5,255 nt of DNA from Deltaproteobacteria bacterium (GTDB taxonomy: Bacteria; Desulfobacterota; Desulfobacteria; Desulfobacterales; Desulfatibacillaceae), in the NCBI GenBank assembly GCA_021815525.1, contig JAKAGN010000232.1, forward strand, positions 1-5,255. The letters are read 5' to 3'. This document shows, piece by piece, positions 1-5,255 of this stretch. How positions within the stretch are numbered: position 1 is the first letter of the stretch; every line of letters begins with the position of its first letter. The translations under genes and the position numbers were made by a program. The notes below the pieces were generated by a model. The model ran no database searches. It worked only from the letters and a program-made list of their open reading frames with translations, and was not told the origin of the DNA.

Positions 1-47
1 AGGCCTTCGGGAGCCTGATCGATCCATTTTTAGAACCCTCCGCAATC

Positions 48-53
48 GGGGAG
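48..53 (+). promoter_or_regulatory. Ribosome binding site of the lipocalin-like gene
   Basis: A purine-rich GGGGAG sits seven bases before the ATG at 61. This is a strong Shine-Dalgarno match at good spacing, and it supports that ATG as the true start. The short upstream stretch (1-47) contains a weak imperfect hairpin near 1-16 and a run of five T at 27-31. No convincing -35/-10 promoter pair is visible. Confidence 0.7.
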
Positions 54-60
54 AAAAGCC

Positions 61-1074
61 ATGCCGAGCCTGCTGGAATCCGCAACCGCCAGGGCCAACC
101 TTGCCCGCTACGCTCCGGGTCAGGCCAAGGGTCACTACGAGTCCTACTTTCTCCGGGCCAACCACCCCAAGAGGGCGCTCGCCTTCTGGATCCGCTACAC
201 CATCTTCGTTCCCAACGGGATGCCGGAAAAGGCCATAGGCGAGCTGTGGGGCATGTTCTTCAACGGCGAGACGGGCGAGCACGTGGCGGTGAAGGACGAG
301 TACCCGCTTTCGGAGTGCTCCTTTTCCCGGGACGAGTTCCTGGTCACCATGCCCGGCGCCAAGCTCACCGGCGAAAAGCTTCGGGGCAAGGCCGCGGCCA
401 GCGAGAACGTCATGGAGTGGAACTTGAGCTACTCGGGCGGAGAGCGGCCGCTCTTTCTTCTTCCCTTGAAGCTCTACGAAGGGGGCTTTCCCAAGGCCAA
501 GGCCCTCGTTGGAAAGCCCCTGGCCTCCTTCACCGGCATGATCGTGGTGAACGGCAAGGAGATCGAGATCAAGGACTGGATCGGCAGCCAGAACCACAAC
601 TGGGGCGTCAAGCACACCGACCTCTACGCCTGGGGCCAGGTGGCGGGCTTCGATAACGCAAGGGAGAGCTTTTTCGAGATCGGCACCGCGCGCCTCAAGT
701 TCGGGCCAATCTGGACCCCCCGCATCACCGTCATGGTGCTGCGCCACGAGGGCAGGGACTACGCCCTAAACTCCATCTGGCAGGGCTTGAAGGCCGACGG
801 CGCCTTCGATTACTTCACGTGGAACTTCGCCTCCAAAACCAAGGACATATCCGTGACGGGCACCATAAGGGCCGAGGCGGCGGATTTCGTGGGCTTGAAC
901 TACTACAATCCCCCCGGGGGCGTGAAGAACTGCCTGAACTCGAAGCTGGCCTCGTGCCGCCTGTGGGTTTCTCGCCCCGGCGACGCCGCGCCCGTCGAGC
1001 TTTCCACCAAGAGGCGCGCCGCCTTCGAGATACTGACCGACGCCCGGGACCACGGCGTGGGCATAAAGGTGTAG
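61..1074 (+). CDS. Lipocalin-like (CrtC/AttH/tocopherol-cyclase-type) protein of unknown function
   Basis: A 337-residue protein with no signal peptide or membrane segment, so probably cytoplasmic. Its composition suggests mostly beta structure: alternating hydrophobic strands with many Trp, Tyr and Phe. Landmarks are an N-terminal HYESYFLRANHP segment (residues 25-36), a central QNHNWG motif (177-182) followed by a Tyr/Trp-rich strand (LYAWGQ, 188-193), and a C-terminal YYNPPGG (281-287) leading into CLNSKLASC (291-299). The NHNWG-type core and this layout recall the two-domain lipocalin-like families that include hydroxyneurosporene hydratase CrtC, AttH and tocopherol cyclase. These bind or modify hydrophobic isoprenoid-like or lipid ligands. 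The family placement is from memory of motifs and is moderately uncertain. No substrate can be assigned. A good ribosome binding site supports the ATG start, and an intrinsic terminator follows 15 bases after the stop, suggesting the gene ends its transcript. Being near menaquinone genes makes a quinone or isoprenoid ligand conceivable, but the gene is on the opposite strand and outside that operon. Confidence 0.85.
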   Translation: MPSLLESATARANLARYAPGQAKGHYESYFLRANHPKRALAFWIRYTIFVPNGMPEKAIGELWGMFFNGETGEHVAVKDEYPLSECSFSRDEFLVTMPGAKLTGEKLRGKAAASENVMEWNLSYSGGERPLFLLPLKLYEGGFPKAKALVGKPLASFTGMIVVNGKEIEIKDWIGSQNHNWGVKHTDLYAWGQVAGFDNARESFFEIGTARLKFGPIWTPRITVMVLRHEGRDYALNSIWQGLKADGAFDYFTWNFASKTKDISVTGTIRAEAADFVGLNYYNPPGGVKNCLNSKLASCRLWVSRPGDAAPVELSTKRRAAFEILTDARDHGVGIKV

Positions 1075-1088
1075 GCCATCGGGCCGTT

Positions 1089-1136
1089 GGGGGAGGGAAA
1101 GCCTTTGGTAACACGAGGCCCCCTCCCCCGTTTTGT
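1089..1136 (+). terminator. Intrinsic (rho-independent) terminator after the lipocalin-like gene
   Basis: A perfect 9-bp stem, GGGGGAGGG (1089-1097) with CCCTCCCCC (1121-1129), encloses a 23-base loop. The loop can itself form a small 4-bp stem (GCCT 1101-1104 with AGGC 1116-1119). The stem is followed at once by GTTTTGTT (1130-1137), a U-rich tail on the plus-strand transcript. The position just after the stop at 1072-1074 fits the end of that gene's mRNA. The large loop makes it a little less than ideal. Confidence 0.75.
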
Positions 1137-1169
1137 TCATGGACTTTCGTTTGCCCGGCGCATAGGAAA

Positions 1170-1826
1170 ATGATCGAGGAAAGTCAATCTGTTAGGGTCA
1201 AGCAGTTTCTGGTGGGAAGGCTTGCGGTGTTCGCCTACGCGGTCTGGGACCCCGCCTCCCGCGAGGGCGTCCTCATCGACCCGGCCTTCGAGACGGAGAA
1301 AATCCTGGCATGGGTCGGGGAGGCCGGCCTCCGCGTAAGCCACGTGGTGAACACACACGCCCACACCGACCACACGGCCGGAAACGCGGTCATTCTTGCA
1401 GCAACCGGCGCGAAGCTGGCCATCCACCGCCTGGAGAAAAAGCGCCTGGGCCGCGTCTGGAACAAGGCCATAGCGAAGGTCCTGGGCGGCGGCGGGTCCC
1501 CGGCCCCGGACCTTCTCCTTGAGGACGGCGACGAAATCCCCGTGGGCCGCTTCAACCTCAGCGTCCTCCACACGCCGGGCCACACCGCCGGCGGCATCTG
1601 CCTATTCTGCGAGGGCCACCTCTTCACCGGCGACACCCTGTTCGTGGGGGGCGTGGGCCGCACCGACCTTCCGGGCGGCTCGGAAAAAACCCTCCTCGCC
1701 TCCATCAAAAAGCGCCTCTTCAGCCTCCCGGACGCCACGGTGGTCTGGCCGGGCCACCACTACGGCGAGACCCCCTCCTCCACCATCGGCCGGGAAAAAA
1801 GGACGAATCCCTTCCTGGCCGGATGA
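1170..1826 (+). CDS. MBL-fold metallo-hydrolase, glyoxalase II/YcbL-like
   Basis: A 218-residue single-domain metallo-beta-lactamase-fold enzyme, close to the usual length of the short YcbL-type glyoxalase II group. The dinuclear metal site is complete: THAHTDH (residues 62-68, ligands H63, H65, D67, H68), H138 in TPGHT, bridging D155 in TGDTLF, and H196 in PGHH. The GVGRTDLPGG segment (161-170) and the closing TIGREKRTNPFL (205-216) are typical of this subgroup. Such enzymes hydrolyse thioesters, classically S-lactoylglutathione to lactate and glutathione. The C-terminal glutathione-binding domain of full glyoxalase II is absent, so the thiol partner is open. A persulfide dioxygenase-like role is less likely but not excluded. 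The reading frame stays open upstream into the previous gene, but the ATG at 1170 is the only start that leaves the family's normal N-terminus. Its ribosome binding site is poor (AGGA only two bases away). It lies 95 bases after the previous gene and converges on menH. Confidence 0.93.
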   Translation: MIEESQSVRVKQFLVGRLAVFAYAVWDPASREGVLIDPAFETEKILAWVGEAGLRVSHVVNTHAHTDHTAGNAVILAATGAKLAIHRLEKKRLGRVWNKAIAKVLGGGGSPAPDLLLEDGDEIPVGRFNLSVLHTPGHTAGGICLFCEGHLFTGDTLFVGGVGRTDLPGGSEKTLLASIKKRLFSLPDATVVWPGHHYGETPSSTIGREKRTNPFLAG

Positions 1827-1841
1827 AGCCTTTTTCCGGCC
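1817..1841. terminator. Hairpin at the convergent junction, possible terminator
   Basis: GGCCGG (1817-1822) pairs perfectly with CCGGCC (1836-1841). The stem extends inward through A1823-T1835, a T-T mismatch, and three further pairs (1825-1827 with 1831-1833) to a three-base loop. It covers the last codons and stop of the hydrolase gene and abuts the menH stop. The flank on the plus strand is only TTAAAAT, and there is no U-tract on the minus strand, so it is a weak intrinsic terminator at best. Its place between two convergent genes 15 bases apart is the main support. Confidence 0.4.
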
Positions 1842-2636
1842 TTAAAATCCAAGGATGATTTGCGCCGCTTTTTCGGGATATTGCGCGTGGACGTCGTGTG
1901 AGGCCCCCGCGAAGGGATGAAGGCTTAAGCGGGGGATGAGCTTCGCGGCGGAAAGGCCCAGCCGGGAGTATTTCGAGTCCTTCTCACCGTAAAGATAGGC
2001 GATGGGCGTGTCGAGGGCGGCAAGGAGCGGCGGGAAATAGCCGTGATTGCCAAGGCTTAGAACAGCCAGCGCCCGTCGCAGCTCCTCGGGACGATTTTCC
2101 GTCTTCGACTCGATGAGGCGTTCAAGAAGCGGGGTTCCGCGCAGGGTGCAAAAAAGCGGCGAGCCGTGCCATCTTTCAAGGAAGCGCCGAAAATCGGCCC
2201 TTGTTTCGATTTCCGATAAGAGGGCAAGGTCGTCCTGGTAACGCTTCCTGCGTTCTTCCGCATTCTCCATCCCAAAGCCCGCCGATTCCAGGATAAGCCT
2301 CGTGACCCTTTCGGGAGCCGCGAGGTTTACGGCCTGGGCAAGCCTTCCGCCCATGGAGTAGCCGTAAAGGGAAAAGCGGTGGATGGTTAGGCCGTCCAGG
2401 GTGGCGAGGACCATGTCGGCCGCGCCGGAGAAGCTTCTGGGGCGCTCGTTTTCCGGCATCGCGGAAAAAAGCGAGCGCCCGTGGCCCGGCAGGTCGAGGG
2501 CCGCACAAAAAAAGCGTCCGCAAAGCCGCTGAATCAGGGGCGCGAAGCTTTGCCCGCTTCCCAGAAACCCGTGCAAAAGGACCAGCGGCGGATTTTTGGG
2601 ATTTCCGGAAACTTCAGCGTGAAGGGCTGTTTTCAT
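1842..2636 (-). CDS. menH: MenH, SHCHC synthase (alpha/beta hydrolase, menaquinone biosynthesis)
   Basis: A 264-residue alpha/beta-hydrolase-fold protein, slightly longer than the E. coli enzyme. MenH (2-succinyl-6-hydroxy-2,4-cyclohexadiene-1-carboxylate synthase) eliminates pyruvate from SEPHCHC, the MenD product, giving SHCHC in the cytoplasm. Visible family marks are LHGFLGSG (residues 21-28, oxyanion region), DLPGHGRS (48-55), the nucleophile elbow GYSMGG with Ser94, the acid Asp220 in YGEKD, and the catalytic His247 in GASHDVH, giving a full Ser-Asp-His triad. On sequence alone another alpha/beta hydrolase is possible, since this fold is promiscuous. Its place directly behind menE and menC, in an ATGA overlap with menE, makes MenH the strong choice. 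An AAGG six bases before the ATG supports the start. It appears to be the last gene of the operon. Confidence 0.93.
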   Translation of the reverse strand: MKTALHAEVSGNPKNPPLVLLHGFLGSGQSFAPLIQRLCGRFFCAALDLPGHGRSLFSAMPENERPRSFSGAADMVLATLDGLTIHRFSLYGYSMGGRLAQAVNLAAPERVTRLILESAGFGMENAEERRKRYQDDLALLSEIETRADFRRFLERWHGSPLFCTLRGTPLLERLIESKTENRPEELRRALAVLSLGNHGYFPPLLAALDTPIAYLYGEKDSKYSRLGLSAAKLIPRLSLHPFAGASHDVHAQYPEKAAQIILGF

Positions 2637-4060
2637 TTTTTGCCTTGAAGCATCGCAGCCAGGATTTCCAGCTCCTTCCTGGAGCGTTTCATGCCCTCCC
2701 CTGGCCCTCCCTCGGGAAAAGGCAGAAATTTTTTCGGGATCTTGTAGGGGGGCAGGATTTTTTTCAGGGCGGCTTTCATGGCGTCTTCGTCGAGCCCGCC
2801 CTTCACCTTAACGAAGGCCCAGGCAACGCGCCCGAACTCACGATGGGGCGCCGGCACAACCACTGCTTCCTCCACGAGGCCGGTCTCGGCCAGGGCATTC
2901 TCGATCTCGTTGGGGTTGATGTTCTCGCCCCCGGAAATGAAAACCTGGTCCCGGCGGCCCAGGACCGTCAGGTTTCCGGCCGGATCCAGCGTCCCGAGAT
3001 CGCTTGTCGCAAATTTTCCGCCGCGCGCTCTCTCGATTTCCCTTCCTTCCGCGATGTAGCGGGAAAAAAGGGTCCTTCCGCCGATCAGGATGACGCCCTC
3101 CTGGTCCACGGCGATTTGCCGGTAAGGGAGCGCCTTTCCGGCGGTGTGGAAGTCTTGCCGGGGCGCTTTCGGGGATACCGCCGTCACCATTGCGCAGGCC
3201 TCGGTGGACCCGTAGGTGGGCAGCACCGGAACGCCCATGTCCAGGGCCTTGTCCACCAGGTGCCGCGGGCAGGGGCCGCCGCCCAAAAGCACCGCCCGGC
3301 AGGCGGCCAGGCGCCGGGCCGTTTCGGGCGATTCCAGGAGCCGCGCCAGCTGCGTCGGGACCACCGAGATCACGGACGGCCGGAAGGCGGTAAGGGCCTC
3401 CGTGAGGCGGCCGGGCTCGTCGTGCATCATCGCGGCCGCGCCCGCGAGGAACGTGCGGACGAAGATCAGAAGCCCGCCCACGTGGAAGAGGGGCAGGCTC
3501 ACGAGCCAGCGGTCGCCGGGCCTAAGCTTCAGAAACTCGTTGGTTCCCAGGGCGCTGTAATAAAGGTTCCGAAGGGTGTGGACCACCCCCTTGGGCGGGC
3601 CGGTGCTTCCCGAGGTGAAAACCACCGTGGCCTCGCGGTCGAGGGGAATGGGGGCCAGGGGCGCGGGTTCCGGGCGGGCCGCCGCGAAAGCCTCCGGCGC
3701 AATGACCTGCGCAGCGCCCCAGTCCGCACCGGTCTCGCGCGAAACCACGAAGTCCGGCCTGATTCCGGCGGGAACGCGGCCCGCCGGGGCCTTGGGGTCG
3801 AGGTTAACCAGGGTGAAGCCCATTACCCAGGCGGCCAGCAACAGGTAAAGGTTAAGCGGTGAATTTTTGAGATGCACCGCCACCATGCCGCCGGGGCCCG
3901 CGCCCAGGCCTTCCAGCACGGCAATGACGCGCGCAAGCTCATCCCGGAGCCCCGCGAAATCGAGGTTTACGCCGGGGGCGACGAGGGCCGTCCGGTCGCT
4001 CCACGCCGCAAAAACCGCCTCGATGTCGAGGCGCTCGCCCTGGAGGAAGCCTTCGCTCAT
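2633..4060 (-). CDS. menE: MenE, 2-succinylbenzoate--CoA ligase
   Basis: A 475-residue adenylate-forming (ANL superfamily) enzyme of normal MenE length. It activates o-succinylbenzoate with ATP to an acyl-adenylate and then forms OSB-CoA, the substrate of the naphthoate synthase MenB. The large N-terminal domain holds the phosphate-binding loop TSGSTGPPKG (149-158), the SLPLFHVGG segment (188-196) and the adenine-binding YGSTEA (283-288). SDLGTL (353-358) carries Asp354, which normally binds the ribose. The hinge and C-terminal domain begin with GRRDQVFISGGENINPNEIE (368-387). K458 in GEGMKRSRKEL is the expected catalytic lysine of the adenylation step. All core motifs look intact. The start codon overlaps the menC stop by four bases (ATGA) and the stop overlaps the menH start in the same way. 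There is no good ribosome binding site before its ATG (only a G-rich stretch), so initiation probably depends on ribosomes finishing menC. Without the context it could be read as a general acyl-CoA ligase; flanked by menC and menH, MenE is well supported. Confidence 0.95.
   Translation of the reverse strand: MSEGFLQGERLDIEAVFAAWSDRTALVAPGVNLDFAGLRDELARVIAVLEGLGAGPGGMVAVHLKNSPLNLYLLLAAWVMGFTLVNLDPKAPAGRVPAGIRPDFVVSRETGADWGAAQVIAPEAFAAARPEPAPLAPIPLDREATVVFTSGSTGPPKGVVHTLRNLYYSALGTNEFLKLRPGDRWLVSLPLFHVGGLLIFVRTFLAGAAAMMHDEPGRLTEALTAFRPSVISVVPTQLARLLESPETARRLAACRAVLLGGGPCPRHLVDKALDMGVPVLPTYGSTEACAMVTAVSPKAPRQDFHTAGKALPYRQIAVDQEGVILIGGRTLFSRYIAEGREIERARGGKFATSDLGTLDPAGNLTVLGRRDQVFISGGENINPNEIENALAETGLVEEAVVVPAPHREFGRVAWAFVKVKGGLDEDAMKAALKKILPPYKIPKKFLPFPEGGPGEGMKRSRKELEILAAMLQGKK
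2643..2646 (-). promoter_or_regulatory. Ribosome binding site of menH, inside the menE end
   Basis: On the minus strand, AAGG lies six bases before the menH ATG (2636), inside the last codons of menE. This modest Shine-Dalgarno match supports that start and, with the ATGA overlap, allows translational coupling of menE and menH. Confidence 0.5.
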
Positions 4061-5157
4061 GCGGAAACCCCGCAGGCCGCCCCGAAATCTTGGCGAAGAC
4101 CCGCCGAAAAGACGGACCCCGGCAGCACCATGCGGCCGCCTTTGATGGCCGGCGATTCGGCCAGAACGTCGCCGTCGAGGCGCTTCAAGGTATCCAGGCC
4201 GTGGGCCGTATCCCTTGCCGCAAGGCGCGCCAATAAAGCCAGGGCGATGATCCCGGCCCCGGTGTTGAAGGATGAGGAGAGAACCGTTTTGACGCCGGCG
4301 GCCCCAAGCGCCTTCATGGCCTTAAACATGCCGGAGACGCCCCAAAACGAGCCGGGCTTTAAAATCACCGCCGCCACGCCCGCCGGAAGATCGCCGGGGT
4401 CCGGATTATCCGGGTTGAGGTAAAGGCCCGCCGACTCGTCCAGGGCCAGGGGCCAGGGAACGGCAGGCGCGCTCGAAACGGGGAAATCCTTGCCGAGCGG
4501 CTCTTCCACGTACTCCACGTTCATCGGCTCCAGGGCCTCGTAGTAGCCGCGGTACAGGGAAGGCGAAAGGGCGCGGTTGGCGTCGAGCCTGAGCCTTACG
4601 TTTCCCCCGAAAAAATCCCACAGATCCTTTATCCGCCGAATTTCCAGCTCCGGGTCAAGGCGTCCGATCTTGACCTTCACCGTGGAAAAGCCGGAATCCT
4701 TCAGCTGCGTCAATTGCTCGCCGGCCTCCCGATCCGATTCCGGCGGCGAAAAAAGCCCGTTCACGGCAACGGCGAGCGCCTCCCCCGCCCTTTCCGGAGA
4801 AAGCCGGATCCGTCCCCGCGCCGCCATGAGCCACAGAAGCGCGCCTTCCATGCCGAAGGCCGCGAGCGGCGAAAGCTTGAAGGGCGGAGCGGGGAGCCCG
4901 AAGAAGGGCGCGTCGAGCTTTGGTTCGCCAGGAAACCCGCGGCCCGGAAGCCATGCGGTCAGGCGGCCAAGCTCCGCGTGCAGGGCGTCCAACCCGTCCC
5001 GGTCGAGGCCAGGCAGGGGCGCAACCTCGCCCAGGCCGAAGCTTCCTTCCTCGCCGCAAATCTTGACGATTATTCCGCGCCGCTCGGAAATTTCGATCCC
5101 TCCCACTGCAATCGGCCCGCGCAGGGGCAGGCGAAAGGGATGGAGGGAAATATCCAT
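4057..5157 (-). CDS. menC: MenC, o-succinylbenzoate synthase (enolase superfamily)
   Basis: A 366-residue member of the muconate-lactonizing subgroup of the enolase superfamily. It dehydrates SHCHC to o-succinylbenzoate in the cytoplasm. The N-terminal capping domain has the GLGEVAPLPG motif (residues 41-50) typical of MenC. The barrel domain shows the catalytic K161-V-K163, metal ligands D192 (LRLDANR), E218/E219 (VEEPL) and D240 (LALDES), and the second catalytic lysine K267 (VILKP). The set is complete. The same fold also gives N-succinylamino acid racemases and dipeptide epimerases, but the flanking menA, menE and menH decide for OSB synthase. Two adjacent starts exist: TTG at 5160 and ATG at 5157. 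An AGGA at 5169-5172 is 8 bases from the TTG and 11 from the ATG. I chose the ATG because it overlaps the upstream stop as TGATG; the difference is one residue. The stop overlaps menE by four bases. Confidence 0.95.
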   Translation of the reverse strand: MDISLHPFRLPLRGPIAVGGIEISERRGIIVKICGEEGSFGLGEVAPLPGLDRDGLDALHAELGRLTAWLPGRGFPGEPKLDAPFFGLPAPPFKLSPLAAFGMEGALLWLMAARGRIRLSPERAGEALAVAVNGLFSPPESDREAGEQLTQLKDSGFSTVKVKIGRLDPELEIRRIKDLWDFFGGNVRLRLDANRALSPSLYRGYYEALEPMNVEYVEEPLGKDFPVSSAPAVPWPLALDESAGLYLNPDNPDPGDLPAGVAAVILKPGSFWGVSGMFKAMKALGAAGVKTVLSSSFNTGAGIIALALLARLAARDTAHGLDTLKRLDGDVLAESPAIKGGRMVLPGSVFSAGLRQDFGAACGVSA

Positions 5158-5255
5158 CAAAGGAGCATTCCTAGCGAGAAAAGAAGGGAGTAAACGAAGA
5201 GATATTGCCCCGTGGCGGCGAGGGAGAGGTTGAGGTTTCCATCGATGGGACCCCT
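5157..5255 (-). CDS. menA: C-terminal end of MenA-like prenyltransferase (partial, cut by window edge)
   Basis: The minus strand from 5255 reads open for 32 codons and stops at TGA (5157-5159), which shares one base with the menC ATG. The visible residues run from RGPIDGNLNL to a hydrophobic tail (QYLFVYSLLFSLGMLL) that ends the protein. A final transmembrane helix of the LLFxLGxLL kind, preceded by an N-L-x-L-x-A-A-T-G-type segment, is how 1,4-dihydroxy-2-naphthoate polyprenyltransferases (MenA, UbiA superfamily) end. MenA attaches the polyprenyl tail to DHNA in the cytoplasmic membrane. The Asp-rich catalytic motifs lie outside the window, so the call rests on the tail plus operon position. 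Any other polytopic membrane protein ending in a helix is the alternative. Confidence 0.65.
   Translation of the reverse strand, partial: RGPIDGNLNLSLAATGQYLFVYSLLFSLGMLL
5169..5172 (-). promoter_or_regulatory. Likely ribosome binding site of menC, inside the menA end
   Basis: On the minus strand, AGGA lies within the last codons of the menA-like gene, 8 bases before the TTG (5160) and 11 bases before the ATG (5157). The spacing slightly favours the TTG, while the TGATG junction favours the ATG. It does not settle which of the two neighbouring starts is used. Confidence 0.4.

Noticed and set aside
1..60. A possible 3' end of an upstream plus-strand gene (frame-1 stop TGA at 16-18, or an open frame starting at position 3).
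   Set aside because: Only five codons are visible before the stop in frame 1, and the other frame merely runs on as a shadow inside the lipocalin-like gene. That is too little to support a gene.
819..1169. An upstream extension of the hydrolase gene into the lipocalin-like gene.
   Set aside because: The frame stays open, but the extra residues are low-complexity Arg/Gly-rich, cross the terminator hairpin, and precede a normal family N-terminus at 1170.
2507..2513. Seven-base homopolymer runs in menH (2507-2513) and menE (2758-2764), as possible frameshift or slippery sites.
   Set aside because: Both genes read through in frame with all motifs intact, and the phase of the runs does not fit a classical slippery heptamer. 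They look like ordinary Phe or Lys codons.
2645..3862. A long open frame (405 codons) on the plus strand, opposite menE.
   Set aside because: It lies wholly antisense to a gene with complete catalytic motifs, has the Arg/Gly/Pro/His-rich composition of a GC-rich shadow frame, and shows no recognisable domain.
4577..5233. A plus-strand open frame of 218 codons opposite menC and the menA end.
   Set aside because: It is antisense to a gene with a full set of enolase-superfamily catalytic residues. Its Ser/Arg/Pro-rich product has no recognisable feature.

Overview
This is a GC-rich, gene-dense bacterial window with two gene blocks that converge at about position 1835. The right-hand block, on the minus strand, is the clearest part. 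It is a classical (o-succinylbenzoate) menaquinone biosynthesis operon, read right to left as menA (only the last 32 codons visible), menC, menE and menH. The genes are packed with 1-4 base stop/start overlaps, so they are probably one transcript with translational coupling.

The left-hand block, on the plus strand, holds two genes. At 61-1074 is a 337-residue protein that resembles the lipocalin-like CrtC/AttH/tocopherol-cyclase-type families and whose function I cannot assign. It is followed by a strong intrinsic terminator hairpin (1089-1136). At 1170-1826 is a glyoxalase-II/YcbL-like metallo-beta-lactamase-fold hydrolase. The convergent junction between this hydrolase gene and menH is only 15 bases long and contains an imperfect hairpin.

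The men genes work in order. MenC dehydrates SHCHC to o-succinylbenzoate (OSB), MenE activates OSB to OSB-CoA, and MenH supplies SHCHC from SEPHCHC. MenA prenylates the DHNA made later by MenB and a thioesterase. MenF, MenD, MenB and the methyltransferase are not in the window; they may lie beyond the right edge or elsewhere. The organism therefore probably makes menaquinone for respiration by the classical rather than the futalosine route.

The high GC content, the compact operon and the gene types would fit a Desulfobacterota (deltaproteobacterial) or similar anaerobe, but this is an impression and not a demonstrated assignment. I see no rRNA, tRNA, CRISPR array, insertion sequence or phage-like feature. 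I found no evidence for a novel multi-gene system; the least understood element is the 337-residue protein.
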